Positions 6,633 through 14,987 of a DNA stretch of 34,212 bases are shown in pieces. This DNA is from an uncultured Campylobacter sp. (GTDB lineage Bacteria; Campylobacterota; Campylobacteria; Campylobacterales; Campylobacteraceae). A program made the position numbers and the translations under genes. Where the stretch lies: NCBI RefSeq assembly GCF_937996225.1, contig NZ_CALKTC010000004.1, positions 1 through 34,212 on the forward strand, written 5' to 3'. Within the stretch, counting starts at the first letter, position 1, and every line of letters starts with the position of its first letter. The notes beneath the pieces are model-generated. The model saw only the letters and a program-made list of their open reading frames with translations, searched no databases and was not told where the DNA came from.

Positions 6633-8024
6633 ATGAGCGAACCTGAAGACAAAATTTATCTGGAGGAGCGGAAGCTTGTTAGAAGATATTCTCCGCTCAC
6701 ATCGGTGCTTGTAAACACTCTGTTTTTGTTTGTGGTGTTTTACGCATCGTGGTGGATCTTTCAAGATCCTAGGGGACTGATGAGGATGTATACTCCATAC
6801 GTGGGATATATGTGGTGCAGATGGCTGCTCGTGGTCATCATTTGGATCGCATATATTTTTGATTTTTGGCCATTTAAAAGGGAGTGGCTCTATACGGCGG
6901 GACCGGCGAAAAAGGGCATTATCTTTACAGTGATGGTGTTTTTTACCTTCTTCGTATTCTTAAAGATATTCTTCGAATTTATTCTAGGCGAGCTTGCCAT
7001 ATCGTATTTTAGTCCGCGAAGGCTTGCAGAGCTTGGCATAACCGATTTTTACGCGCTTGAGTACTCGGCACAGGCTATTTTGATGTTTGCCGCTATCGCG
7101 TCGTGGCTCAGCCCTTCTTGGGTGGTGGCTGCGGATAATTCGCCGTGGCAGAAGCTAAAGCAGCCCGTTAAAGGCTTTACAGTTTTTATATGGACCTTTT
7201 TGCTAAGTATGATCGTATATTTCGTATTTTTCCACTCGCAAATGGGAATTTTATTCGATCCGTGGCAAAAATACACCTCCATCACTCCGCCTTGGTGGCA
7301 TAATTTTGCCGATACCGTGCATGGAAATTTCAATATCGCATGGATTATGTGCTGTACCGTTATGGTGTGGGTGTATGAAACTATCTGGGAGAGGTATCCT
7401 TTTAGCCTTATTAAGACGAACTGGCTTAGAAGGACGGCGTCATTTTTCGGCATTATAGCGATGGCGTTTTGCTTTTCGTTCTTCTTTTACTATCTGCAAG
7501 AACTTATCTGGGGCGTGCATATTAGAGGTGACAGGAGGCTTTTTGCGCCAGATTGGCGCTGGCTGCATGTAGGCGAGATAGCTATATTTTGGCTCGTGCC
7601 GGTGCTGTTTATTAAATTTTACTGCAACAACGCGGTTAATAAATTTTCAAAACCCGTCAATATCCTTCTTAGAACGATCATAAGTATGGTAGCGGCTATC
7701 GTCCTATACTATGTCTATTATCAAGTCTCGCACTTTTTGCTAGGCACTCAAAAGGGCTTTTCGCATCCGCAACAATTCCCGATGATCCCGATGATCTGGT
7801 TTATCAATGTTATGCTGATAAATTACTGGTTTATGGACGGTTGGCCGGGCTGGAGGCTTGCCGGTAAAAAAGAAGAAGCGGATGAAGTGGGCGAAGAAGA
7901 CGATTTTAGAAATAAAAATTCCATCAAAGGCTTGGTAGTAGGCTTTATCATAGGCGTGATCATCTATGTCGCCGTAGTTTATCTAGCGCCTGTCGTGGGC
8001 AATATGCTTACAATTTTTAAATAA
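6633..8024 (+). CDS. Polytopic Trp/His-rich membrane protein of unknown family
   Basis: A 463-aa inner-membrane protein with roughly eleven hydrophobic segments (for example near 23-42, 57-77, 95-118, 182-201, 270-290, 314-334, 345-365, 435-457) and a charged acidic stretch near 415-425 before the last one. Loops are unusually rich in Trp and His: PPWWHNFADTVHGNF, GVHIRGDRRLFAPDWRWLHVGE, VSHFLLGTQKGFSHPQQ. Such clusters at membrane boundaries could bind metal or haem, but no known signature is visible and I do not recognise the family. AAGGAGG supports ATG 6633. The next gene starts 10 bp later and encodes a Tat-exported metallohydrolase, followed by a metal chaperone, so a metalloprotein or transport role for the set is plausible. 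Confidence 0.8.
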   Translation: MSEPEDKIYLEERKLVRRYSPLTSVLVNTLFLFVVFYASWWIFQDPRGLMRMYTPYVGYMWCRWLLVVIIWIAYIFDFWPFKREWLYTAGPAKKGIIFTVMVFFTFFVFLKIFFEFILGELAISYFSPRRLAELGITDFYALEYSAQAILMFAAIASWLSPSWVVAADNSPWQKLKQPVKGFTVFIWTFLLSMIVYFVFFHSQMGILFDPWQKYTSITPPWWHNFADTVHGNFNIAWIMCCTVMVWVYETIWERYPFSLIKTNWLRRTASFFGIIAMAFCFSFFFYYLQELIWGVHIRGDRRLFAPDWRWLHVGEIAIFWLVPVLFIKFYCNNAVNKFSKPVNILLRTIISMVAAIVLYYVYYQVSHFLLGTQKGFSHPQQFPMIPMIWFINVMLINYWFMDGWPGWRLAGKKEEADEVGEEDDFRNKNSIKGLVVGFIIGVIIYVAVVYLAPVVGNMLTIFK

Positions 8025-8034
8025 AGGATCTGAG

Positions 8035-9186
8035 ATGAATGAAGCTAGAAGAGATTTTATAAAAGGCGGTGCGGCGGGAATAGGACTCGGCGCGCTCGCA
8101 TCGATGGGAGTGTTTTCATACTCTCCTGCGAGAGAATTTTTTCTTCCCGATGAAGTGCGAAAGATGACCGATTTTGGCGCGATTAAAAGCGTCGAGGTTA
8201 CTAATATCTCCGAAACGAGCTGGTTTGACAACTCGATGCTGATGGGAGATATTAAAGGCGCAGGCGGACTGCTAGTCAATCAATATCTATTTAACTGGCC
8301 ACCGTTTGGTAACGGCAAAGGGCTTGCCAAAGGCAGCTACGAAGAGGGAATTTCACAAATCAAGCATCTTCTACCCGATAAGATCGATGAGGCGTGGGAG
8401 GTAACCAAAAAACTTTCCGTAAATCCCGATAACGCGGGCGGCTACTCTGCTCTCATAGAGATAGAGCGTCTAAACGGCGAAAAGAAAAAATATCTACTTG
8501 ATTGCGGCTGGTCATATAAGTGGATGCACGAGTGCTTTAAGCGGGAGGGGATCGATAAGATGCTGCAAAACGGCGAAATAGACACCCTCATAATGTCGCA
8601 CGAGCACTACGATCACTTTTGGGCGCTGCCCGTCGTTTTAAAGTATAAGCCCGACATCAGAATCATCATCCATGAGGGCTTTTATCCAGAAGGCAGACAA
8701 TATATCAAAGATTCAGGCCATAAAGGCGAGCTTGTAGTGTTTAAAAAAGGTAGAAACGAGATCGAGCCCGGAATGTGTACGTTTTGCTACGACTGCCCTA
8801 TCATTACGAGGGTTTTTGGCGAACAGTCGATATTTGTAAACGTTAAAGACAAAGGCCTAGTTAGCATCACTGGCTGCTGCCATCAGGGCATCATTACCTT
8901 CTCGGACTCCGCGCACAAGGAGCTTAAGTACGATAACGATCAGCTCTACGGGCTTTACGGCGGACTTCATATCTCGCCGTTTGACGACTGGGATCCAAAA
9001 TACGACGATCTGGTTATCGGACTGAAAAGATGGAACTACCAGGTCATGGCGTGTAACCACTGCACAGGCCTTCTGACCGTGCAAAAATTCGTCCGCGAGG
9101 GCTATCCGATCGTAAAGGGTACGGCTAGATTTAGAACCAAAACGTCCGATTATCTAGGTAACGGCGATAAGGTTAAATTTGGATAG
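8035..9186 (+). CDS. Tat-exported metallo-beta-lactamase-fold protein (COG1237-like)
   Basis: A 383-aa protein with a twin-arginine signal (RRDFIKGGAAGIGLGALASM, residues 5-24), so it should be folded with its metal in the cytoplasm and exported. The metal site HEHYDH is at 189-194. Later motifs TGCCHQGI (279-286), GGLH (309-312) and NHCTG (341-345) match the arrangement of the COG1237 group, relatives of dihydropterin-type phosphate synthases, rather than lactonases or RNases. The substrate is unknown. Many cysteines surround 248-254 (CTFCYDC) and 281-282. It starts 10 bp after the membrane protein with GGATCTGAG as ribosome site and ends at the start of the COG0523 gene. Confidence 0.85.
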   Translation: MNEARRDFIKGGAAGIGLGALASMGVFSYSPAREFFLPDEVRKMTDFGAIKSVEVTNISETSWFDNSMLMGDIKGAGGLLVNQYLFNWPPFGNGKGLAKGSYEEGISQIKHLLPDKIDEAWEVTKKLSVNPDNAGGYSALIEIERLNGEKKKYLLDCGWSYKWMHECFKREGIDKMLQNGEIDTLIMSHEHYDHFWALPVVLKYKPDIRIIIHEGFYPEGRQYIKDSGHKGELVVFKKGRNEIEPGMCTFCYDCPIITRVFGEQSIFVNVKDKGLVSITGCCHQGIITFSDSAHKELKYDNDQLYGLYGGLHISPFDDWDPKYDDLVIGLKRWNYQVMACNHCTGLLTVQKFVREGYPIVKGTARFRTKTSDYLGNGDKVKFG

Positions 9187-9190
9187 AAGC

Positions 9191-10939
9191 ATGGAATTTC
9201 AAGATATTTTCCCTTTGAAATTTAAATACTCGTTTGAGGATTACAGGTCGCTTATGAGATGTATATTGATGAAGTCTCTTTACGATAGCGACGTAAAATC
9301 CTCAAGCAGGTATCAGGGGATGTATAAGGGGAACTATTTTAATGAATGCTGGAGTATAAAATTCGGCTTTTACGGCGGCATTTACGGTATCGTTTTGCGG
9401 GAGGTGAAAGAGGGCGCGGGCGTATTTGAGCTTTATTATTTCCCCTCCGCAAACGACGAACTGCTCGGTAACGTCTCGCTTTTTGAAGCCGTTTTGGCTG
9501 AAGAGCCAGAGTTTTTGACGAAGGTGCGAAATTTCTCCGCGCACAGGGAGCTTTTAAATAACTTCTGCGTCGCTACGATCTATTTAAAGCCGCAAGAGCG
9601 GGGCTTGGCGCTATCTTTTAAAACGAAGCTCAGAGATAGGTCGTACGCAAAAGACGGCGTCTGCGTAGAGGGCAAGCAGATCATCGCAAAAGAGGGACTT
9701 GATAAAAATTTCCCCTGCTTTAGGGTATCGCTTGCGTTTATGAACTTTTTGCATATCGCGCTTTGTAAAATTTACGAGCCGCGCTACGAGAACTTTGAAA
9801 TTTACAAAAAAGCGGCTCGCGCCGTGATCTACGACAAAGAGCGCAACTTAAAAAGCAAAGAAGATCCGCTCTGCGGCGAAATTTTTGTAAATTTAATCTA
9901 CGGCGAGAATGCGAGCGACGGGCGCATTAAATTTGACGATAGATCTTTTAAGAAGCTGCCAGGCTCGGCGCCTATGTCTAAATTTTTGCTGCGCTTAGCT
10001 AAAGAGGATAAAAAGCAAATTTTTATGCAAGGCGGCGAGCGGCCAAATTTTTTCATCATCACCGGCTATCTGGGCTCTGGCAAGACGAAATTTATTCAAA
10101 ATTTCATCGAGCACGAAACGGCGCAAAATAGATTTACCGGCATCATCCAAAACGAGATCGGCAAAATCGGCCTCGACGGCGCGCTGCTGGATGCTAAATA
10201 CGCGCTCGTAGAGATTGACGAGGGGTGCGTTTGCTGCTCAATGGCGGGGCAGATCAAGCTCGCGATTTCGCAGCTCAAGCCCAAAAAGCCCGACAGCATC
10301 GTGCTTGAAACCACCGGCGTCGCCAATCCTTTCAATATCTTAAGCGAGCTAAACGAGATCAAAGACGAGGTCAATCTATGTGCCATCGTCACAGTCGTCG
10401 ATGGGACGAATTTTTTAAAAGAGCGGGGCAGATCAAAAATAATGCTCGAGCAGATCAAGGCTGCCGACGTCATAGTGCTCAATAAAATCGATCTGATCTC
10501 AAGCGAGCAAAAGGAGCGGATACGACAAGCTTTGATCCAAAACAACCGCTGCGCCGAGATATTCGAGACGGTGGACGCCGAGCTCAATCCAAACTACCTG
10601 CTCTACCGCCAGAGCGACACTTCGTATATGGCGTCCGTCCTACTCGAGGGCAAGATGCACGCAACGCACGAAGACGAGGGGATAGTCTCGTTTAAAAAAG
10701 ACCTTCCTGAGGACATCGATAGGCAAAATTTCATCAAATTTATGAGCGACATACCGGAAAATTTTTACCGCATAAAGGGGCTTGCAAGCTTCAAAAACGA
10801 CGAGGCGCAATACGTCGTGCAGTTCGTAAACGGTAAATTTGAGATAACGCCTTTTAGCGACCGCAAACGCTGCGATAATTTTTTGGTTTTCATCGGGCGA
10901 GGGATAGATGAAAGCGCTTTTTTGACCGATCTTTTTTAG
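9191..10939 (+). CDS. COG0523/CobW-type metal-chaperone GTPase with a novel N-terminal domain
   Basis: A protein of 582 aa (ATG 9191) or 586 aa (TTG 9179, overlapping the MBL gene; the AAGG at 9169-9172 slightly favours TTG). Residues about 285-586 form a G3E GTPase: Walker A GYLGSGKT (296-303, long form), metal-binding GCVCC (349-353), ETTG (377-380) and NKID (435-438). Such proteins deliver Zn, Co, Ni or Fe to client enzymes. The first about 280 residues do not resemble the family, which normally begins at the Walker A region, and I recognise no domain there. The C-terminal part (about 490-586) fits the CobW C-terminal domain. Context suggests the clients are the two preceding gene products. 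Confidence 0.87.
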   Translation: MEFQDIFPLKFKYSFEDYRSLMRCILMKSLYDSDVKSSSRYQGMYKGNYFNECWSIKFGFYGGIYGIVLREVKEGAGVFELYYFPSANDELLGNVSLFEAVLAEEPEFLTKVRNFSAHRELLNNFCVATIYLKPQERGLALSFKTKLRDRSYAKDGVCVEGKQIIAKEGLDKNFPCFRVSLAFMNFLHIALCKIYEPRYENFEIYKKAARAVIYDKERNLKSKEDPLCGEIFVNLIYGENASDGRIKFDDRSFKKLPGSAPMSKFLLRLAKEDKKQIFMQGGERPNFFIITGYLGSGKTKFIQNFIEHETAQNRFTGIIQNEIGKIGLDGALLDAKYALVEIDEGCVCCSMAGQIKLAISQLKPKKPDSIVLETTGVANPFNILSELNEIKDEVNLCAIVTVVDGTNFLKERGRSKIMLEQIKAADVIVLNKIDLISSEQKERIRQALIQNNRCAEIFETVDAELNPNYLLYRQSDTSYMASVLLEGKMHATHEDEGIVSFKKDLPEDIDRQNFIKFMSDIPENFYRIKGLASFKNDEAQYVVQFVNGKFEITPFSDRKRCDNFLVFIGRGIDESAFLTDLF

Positions 10940-11165
10940 GGCTAAGAGATCAAATGGTTTTGATTTATAGAATAAATTTGTGCGCATTTTGGACGGCGAT
11001 GCGGCACGACTTTACAAAAACGATAAAGCACCACCGTTAAACATTAAATCTAAACGCAGTTTGGCTTGCTCTTTTGCGGTAAATTTCCCGAATCAATCGC
11101 GGAATTTTATGTAGTGCGCTGCTTGCCCTTGAAAGTCCTTCAGGTCGTTTACTCTACTTTAAACT
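10940..11165. other. Intergenic stretch with a possible decayed minus-strand fragment
   Basis: The region lies between converging genes. No intact gene is seen. On the minus strand one frame (11157 down to 11012) reads VNDLKDFQGQAAHYIKFRD, a TGA, then FGKFTAKEQAKLRLDLMF and a TAA, which looks like a coding remnant with a stop, but I cannot name it. No convincing terminator was seen. Confidence 0.35.
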
Positions 11166-12002
11166 TTATCCCAAAATATCCTCAAGCGCCGTTTTTAGAT
11201 CGCCAAATTTAAAGCTAAATCCGCTTTTTATCAAGGCTTTGGGATAGACTTTCGCTCCTTCAAGCAGCACGCCGGACCCCTCGCCCAGCATCAAATTTAG
11301 CGCAAATTTAGGCACTTTAAAAAACGTCGGTCGCCCCAAAACATCGCCTAAAATTTGAGTAAATTCGCCGTTGGTGCTAGGAGTCGGCGAAACGAGATTA
11401 AAAACGCCGCTTTGATGGTTTTGTAAGACAAATTTAAACGCTTCCAGCAAATCCGTTATGTGGATCCAGCAAAACGCCTGCTCGCCGCTACCGATCTTGC
11501 CGCCAAGACCAAGCCTAAATGCGGGCAGCATCTTAGCTAGCGCGCCGCCTCGCCCCAGTACCACGCCTAGGCGAAATATCGCCGTTTGCGTCCGCGCTTT
11601 AGCGGCCTCGCTCTCCCACTCGCATGCTAGCTCGCCCAAAAATCCGCGGTCAAATTTGACCGAGCTTTCGTCGTGACCAAGCCCGTTTTCATATATCCCC
11701 ACGGCTGAAGCGCTGATAAAAAAGGGCGGGTTTTCTAGCTCGTTTATAGCGCAAACCAGCGTGCGCGTAGTCTCTATCCTGCTTGCGCGAAGGCGCTTTT
11801 TATAAGCCTCGCTCCATCTTGCAGCGATAGAAGCGCCGGCTAAATTTATAACCGCGTCGCAGCCTTTGATGAGGTTTTTGAGCGCGTCTTTATCGGCGTA
11901 GGCGGCCCTTGGGATAGCTGCTATCTCGTGCCCCTGGGCTCTAAAAAAGCGGCATAGTTCGCCGCCGATAAATCCGCTTGCGCCGTTTACAGCTATTCTC
12001 AT
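11166..12002 (-). CDS. TIGR01777/YfcH-type NAD(P)-dependent epimerase
   Basis: A 278-aa short-chain dehydrogenase/reductase of the extended type. The N-terminus MRIAVNGASGFIGGELCRFF carries the GxxGxxG Rossmann motif. GCDAVINLAGASIAARW is the typical TIGR01777 signature. The C-terminus (LNLMLGEGSGVLLEGAKVYP, KALIKSGFSFKF) matches DUF1731. The substrate is unknown for the family. ATG 12002 is chosen over the frame start at 12044 because the Rossmann strand begins there and AAAGG lies just upstream. It runs co-directionally behind nrdA, separated by 227 bp of AAATTT-rich sequence without a visible gene, so it probably has its own promoter. Confidence 0.85.
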   Translation of the reverse strand: MRIAVNGASGFIGGELCRFFRAQGHEIAAIPRAAYADKDALKNLIKGCDAVINLAGASIAARWSEAYKKRLRASRIETTRTLVCAINELENPPFFISASAVGIYENGLGHDESSVKFDRGFLGELACEWESEAAKARTQTAIFRLGVVLGRGGALAKMLPAFRLGLGGKIGSGEQAFCWIHITDLLEAFKFVLQNHQSGVFNLVSPTPSTNGEFTQILGDVLGRPTFFKVPKFALNLMLGEGSGVLLEGAKVYPKALIKSGFSFKFGDLKTALEDILG

Positions 12003-12229
12003 GTTTTGCCTTTTTGATAAATTTATTTTGACGCGGGCGGTCAAATTTGACGCGACGCGGAGTTAAATTTGGCTTTAAATTTAAAGCCCGAAGCCAAGCC
12101 GTTTTGCTTAAATTTGACGGCAGGGCGATGGCTTAAATGCGCCCGTCAAATTTACTTTCTAAAATACTCTTTCACGCCGTTTTCGCCACCTGATTGCGAG
12201 CGTAAATTTTCTAGCGCGACAAATAAATT

Positions 12230-14602
12230 TTACTGACACCCCTCACACTCGATCGAGCGATCCGCGACGTTGTTTAGCTTCTCGCTATCGGGGCTTTCGG
12301 AGCGCAGGTAGTAGGTCGATTTTAGCCCCAGCTGCCACGCAAGCGTGTAAATTTCGCTCAGATAGCCGCCGCTAGCTTTGTCTAGGCTCATGAAGATATT
12401 TAGGCTCTGACCTTGATCGATCCATTTTTGGCGGATGGCGCCCGCTTTTACGAGTAGGCGCTGATCGAGCTCGTATGCAGGTACGTACGCCTGCCACGTT
12501 TTTGGACTTAAATTCGGCACGACGACCGGGATCATGCCGCTTAGATTGTGCTCGAACCACTTGCGCTTATACACCGGCTCGATCGTCTGCGTGGTGCCTA
12601 CGAGTATGCTGATACTCGATGTCGGCGCGATCGCCATCAGGTAGCCGTTTCGCATGCCGTCGCGCTTTACTTTCTCGCGCAGTCCGTCCCAATCGCAGCT
12701 GCTCTGCTCAAAGAGCCCGCCGCGCTTAACTAGCGCCTTAGCGTTTTCGTTTGCTAAATCGATCGGGAAAATTCCTTCGCTCCACTTCGAGCCAGCAAAA
12801 TCAGGGTATTTGCCCTTTTCCACGGCTAAATTTGAGCTTGCTTTGATCGCGTTGAAACTCACGTTTTCCATTATCCTATCGATCAGCTCGAAGTGCTCGT
12901 AGCTGCCCCACTTCACGCCGCGCTCGGCTAGCATCTGCGCCTCGCCCATTACGCCGAGTCCTATCGCGCGCGTTTTTAGATTGGTATGTTTGACTTTGGC
13001 GTGCGGGTAAAAATTTAGATCGATGACGTTATCGAGCATCCTCACGGCGATCGGCATCACGCGAGCTATCTCCTCGCGGCTATTGATTTTGCTTAAATTT
13101 ACGCTTGCGAGGTTGCAAACCGCCGTCGCGCCCTCGCTGCAGCCTTTCTCTACGATAAAAATTTCTTTGCCGCCCAGCGTGTCTAGCGCGGTGATCTTTT
13201 TCGCCTTTTTTACGATGCCCGCGTCGGTTCTTACATCTTCGTTTTCCTCAAACAGCTTCTCGCCGCCGTCAGCAAAAACGACCTTGATTTTGTAGTGGTT
13301 CGGCGCCGTGTTTTGAAAGATCTCGGTGCATAAATTTGAACTTCGAATCAGGCCTTGATGCGCGTTTGGATTGATGCGGTTGGCGTTATCTTTGAAGCAC
13401 AAAAACGGCATTCCGGTCTCAAAATAGCTCGTTAAAATTTTCTTCCAAAGCTCCTTTGCCAGGATGGTAGATTTTGAAATTTTATCGTCGGCCTCGTACT
13501 GCTCGTAGCGCGCTTCAAATTCCGCGCCATATAGATCGCTCAGATCGCTTACCTCGGCAGGATCGAAGAGCGTCCATTTGCCGCCGCTTTGAAGTCTTTT
13601 CATAAACAGATCGTTTATCCACAGCGCGGGGAAAATTTCATGCGCACGGCGCCTCTCCTCGCCCGAGTTTTTGCGTAGATCGAGGAAGTCGCTCACGTCC
13701 ATATGCCACGGCTCGATATACACGGCGATAGCGCCCTTGCGCGTGCCCAGCTGATCGACGGCGACGGCGATGTCGTTTGTGATCTTTAAAAACGGGATGA
13801 TGCCGCCCGCAGCGTTTTTATGTCCGTCGATGCTGCCGCCCATCGCGCGCACCTTGCACCAGTCCCAGCCGATACCGCCGCCGAATTTGCTAAGTAACGC
13901 CATCTCCTTGTAGCTATCAAAGATCCCCTCGATATTATCGGGCGTGGAGCCCACGTAGCAGGAGCTTAGCTGATGGCGCGTCGTGCGGGCGTTTGAGAGC
14001 GTCGGGGTAGCCAGCATGACTTCAAATTTAGATATGAGATCGTAAAATTTCTTCGCCCAACTCTGGCAGTCAAGCTCATTTTGCGCGAGGAACATCGCGA
14101 TCGCCATAAACATCTGCTGCGGAAGCTCGATCGGCGCGCCGCTTTTATCCTTGATGAGGTAGCGATCGTAAAGCGTCTTGATGCCTAAATAGTTAAACTG
14201 CAAATCGCGCTGCGGCTGCAGATAAGAATTTAGATCCTCCAGATCGTATTTTTCCTTTAAGCCAAGCATTATACGACCCGCCGCCTCGCCGCGAGCGAAG
14301 TAATCTTTTAGGCTGTTGTAGCCGCTAAAGCCCGTTACTTTATGATACAGATCGTATAAAAATAACCGCGCGGCGACGAAGGTCCAGTTCGGGCGGTCCA
14401 CGTCGATCTTTTCGACTGCGGTTTTGATGAGGGTTTGTTGGATCTCCTCCGTGGTGATCATATCGCGAAACTGGATCTTTGCGTCCACCTCAAGCTCGCT
14501 AAGGCTTACGTTTTCCAGCCCCTCTACCGCCTCGCTCGTGTATTTTTTGATCTTGCTTACGTCAAGTTCCTCGGTTCTGCCGTTGCGTTTGATTACTTTC
14601 AT
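12230..14602 (-). CDS. nrdA: Ribonucleoside-diphosphate reductase, alpha subunit (class Ia)
   Basis: A 790-aa catalytic subunit that reduces ribonucleoside diphosphates for DNA synthesis with a partner NrdB not present in this window. The ATP cone is at residues 1-90 (MKVIKRNGRTEELDVSKIKK). Redox cysteines are in LSSCYVGS and AVCNLASVNL, the radical cysteine is in SSNLCTEIF, and the C-terminal dithiol pair is in the final ECEGCQ. All catalytic elements of class I are present and the length is usual. A minus-strand -10 lies about 140 bp upstream (14743-14748), leaving a long leader. I see no clear NrdR box. Confidence 0.95.
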   Translation of the reverse strand: MKVIKRNGRTEELDVSKIKKYTSEAVEGLENVSLSELEVDAKIQFRDMITTEEIQQTLIKTAVEKIDVDRPNWTFVAARLFLYDLYHKVTGFSGYNSLKDYFARGEAAGRIMLGLKEKYDLEDLNSYLQPQRDLQFNYLGIKTLYDRYLIKDKSGAPIELPQQMFMAIAMFLAQNELDCQSWAKKFYDLISKFEVMLATPTLSNARTTRHQLSSCYVGSTPDNIEGIFDSYKEMALLSKFGGGIGWDWCKVRAMGGSIDGHKNAAGGIIPFLKITNDIAVAVDQLGTRKGAIAVYIEPWHMDVSDFLDLRKNSGEERRRAHEIFPALWINDLFMKRLQSGGKWTLFDPAEVSDLSDLYGAEFEARYEQYEADDKISKSTILAKELWKKILTSYFETGMPFLCFKDNANRINPNAHQGLIRSSNLCTEIFQNTAPNHYKIKVVFADGGEKLFEENEDVRTDAGIVKKAKKITALDTLGGKEIFIVEKGCSEGATAVCNLASVNLSKINSREEIARVMPIAVRMLDNVIDLNFYPHAKVKHTNLKTRAIGLGVMGEAQMLAERGVKWGSYEHFELIDRIMENVSFNAIKASSNLAVEKGKYPDFAGSKWSEGIFPIDLANENAKALVKRGGLFEQSSCDWDGLREKVKRDGMRNGYLMAIAPTSSISILVGTTQTIEPVYKRKWFEHNLSGMIPVVVPNLSPKTWQAYVPAYELDQRLLVKAGAIRQKWIDQGQSLNIFMSLDKASGGYLSEIYTLAWQLGLKSTYYLRSESPDSEKLNNVADRSIECEGCQ

Positions 14603-14742
14603 ATCGTTCCTTGAAATTTAAAAATGCAAATTTAGCGTTAGTTTCCCAATATAAAATACGTCGTCAAAAGAGGTGGCGTAATAAATGCCGCTCATAATCT
14701 GCCGTCTTTTAAATTTACGCTAGCTGCGCTGCAAAAGCGCGC

Positions 14743-14748
14743 ATTATA
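14743..14748 (-). promoter_or_regulatory. Probable -10 box of nrdA
   Basis: On the minus strand TATAAT is preceded by TTTTGGC and followed by GCGC. No other good -10 lies closer to nrdA, so the leader would be about 135 nt long. Confidence 0.5.
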
Positions 14749-14936
14749 GCCAAAATTGCTTAAGTCTATCTGTCATTGTAAGTATGAGATTTTGGCTTGT
14801 AAGTTTTAAAATTTAGCGAAGCGGGCGGAAAAGATGCGATAAAATTTGAGCGAAATTTTATGGCGCCATCGCGAAATTTTGTAGGTAAAAATTTGCGCGG
14901 AGTTTTGCGAAATTCTGCGCCGAAAAAAGTAAGAAA

Positions 14937-14981
14937 CAAAAAAAGCTTTGCGAACAGGTTTAAAATTTGCTCGCAAAGCTT
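14937..14981 (-). terminator. Strong intrinsic terminator of the DUF945-like gene
   Basis: Read on the minus strand, AAGCTTTGCGA (14981-14971) pairs perfectly with TCGCAAAGCTT (14953-14943), an 11-bp stem with a 17-nt loop, followed directly by a run of T. It starts 6 bp after the stop codon. Confidence 0.85.
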
Positions 14982-14987
14982 AAAAAT

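Larger units (their letters stand above)
14603..14987. other. Intergenic region between nrdA and the DUF945-like gene
   Basis: This 385-bp stretch has no credible gene. It holds the nrdA leader and a minus-strand -10 box (14743-14748), an AAATTT-rich stretch, and at its right end a strong terminator for the upstream minus-strand gene (14943-14981). Confidence 0.6.

Noticed and set aside
10096..10587. A 163-codon minus-strand frame opposite the COG0523 GTPase domain
   Set aside because: It is antisense to strongly conserved motifs (Walker A, GCVCC, NKID), so it is a shadow.
14603..14740. NrdR boxes or a riboswitch in the long nrdA leader
   Set aside because: I could not find a convincing paired NrdR consensus or a known riboswitch fold by eye.
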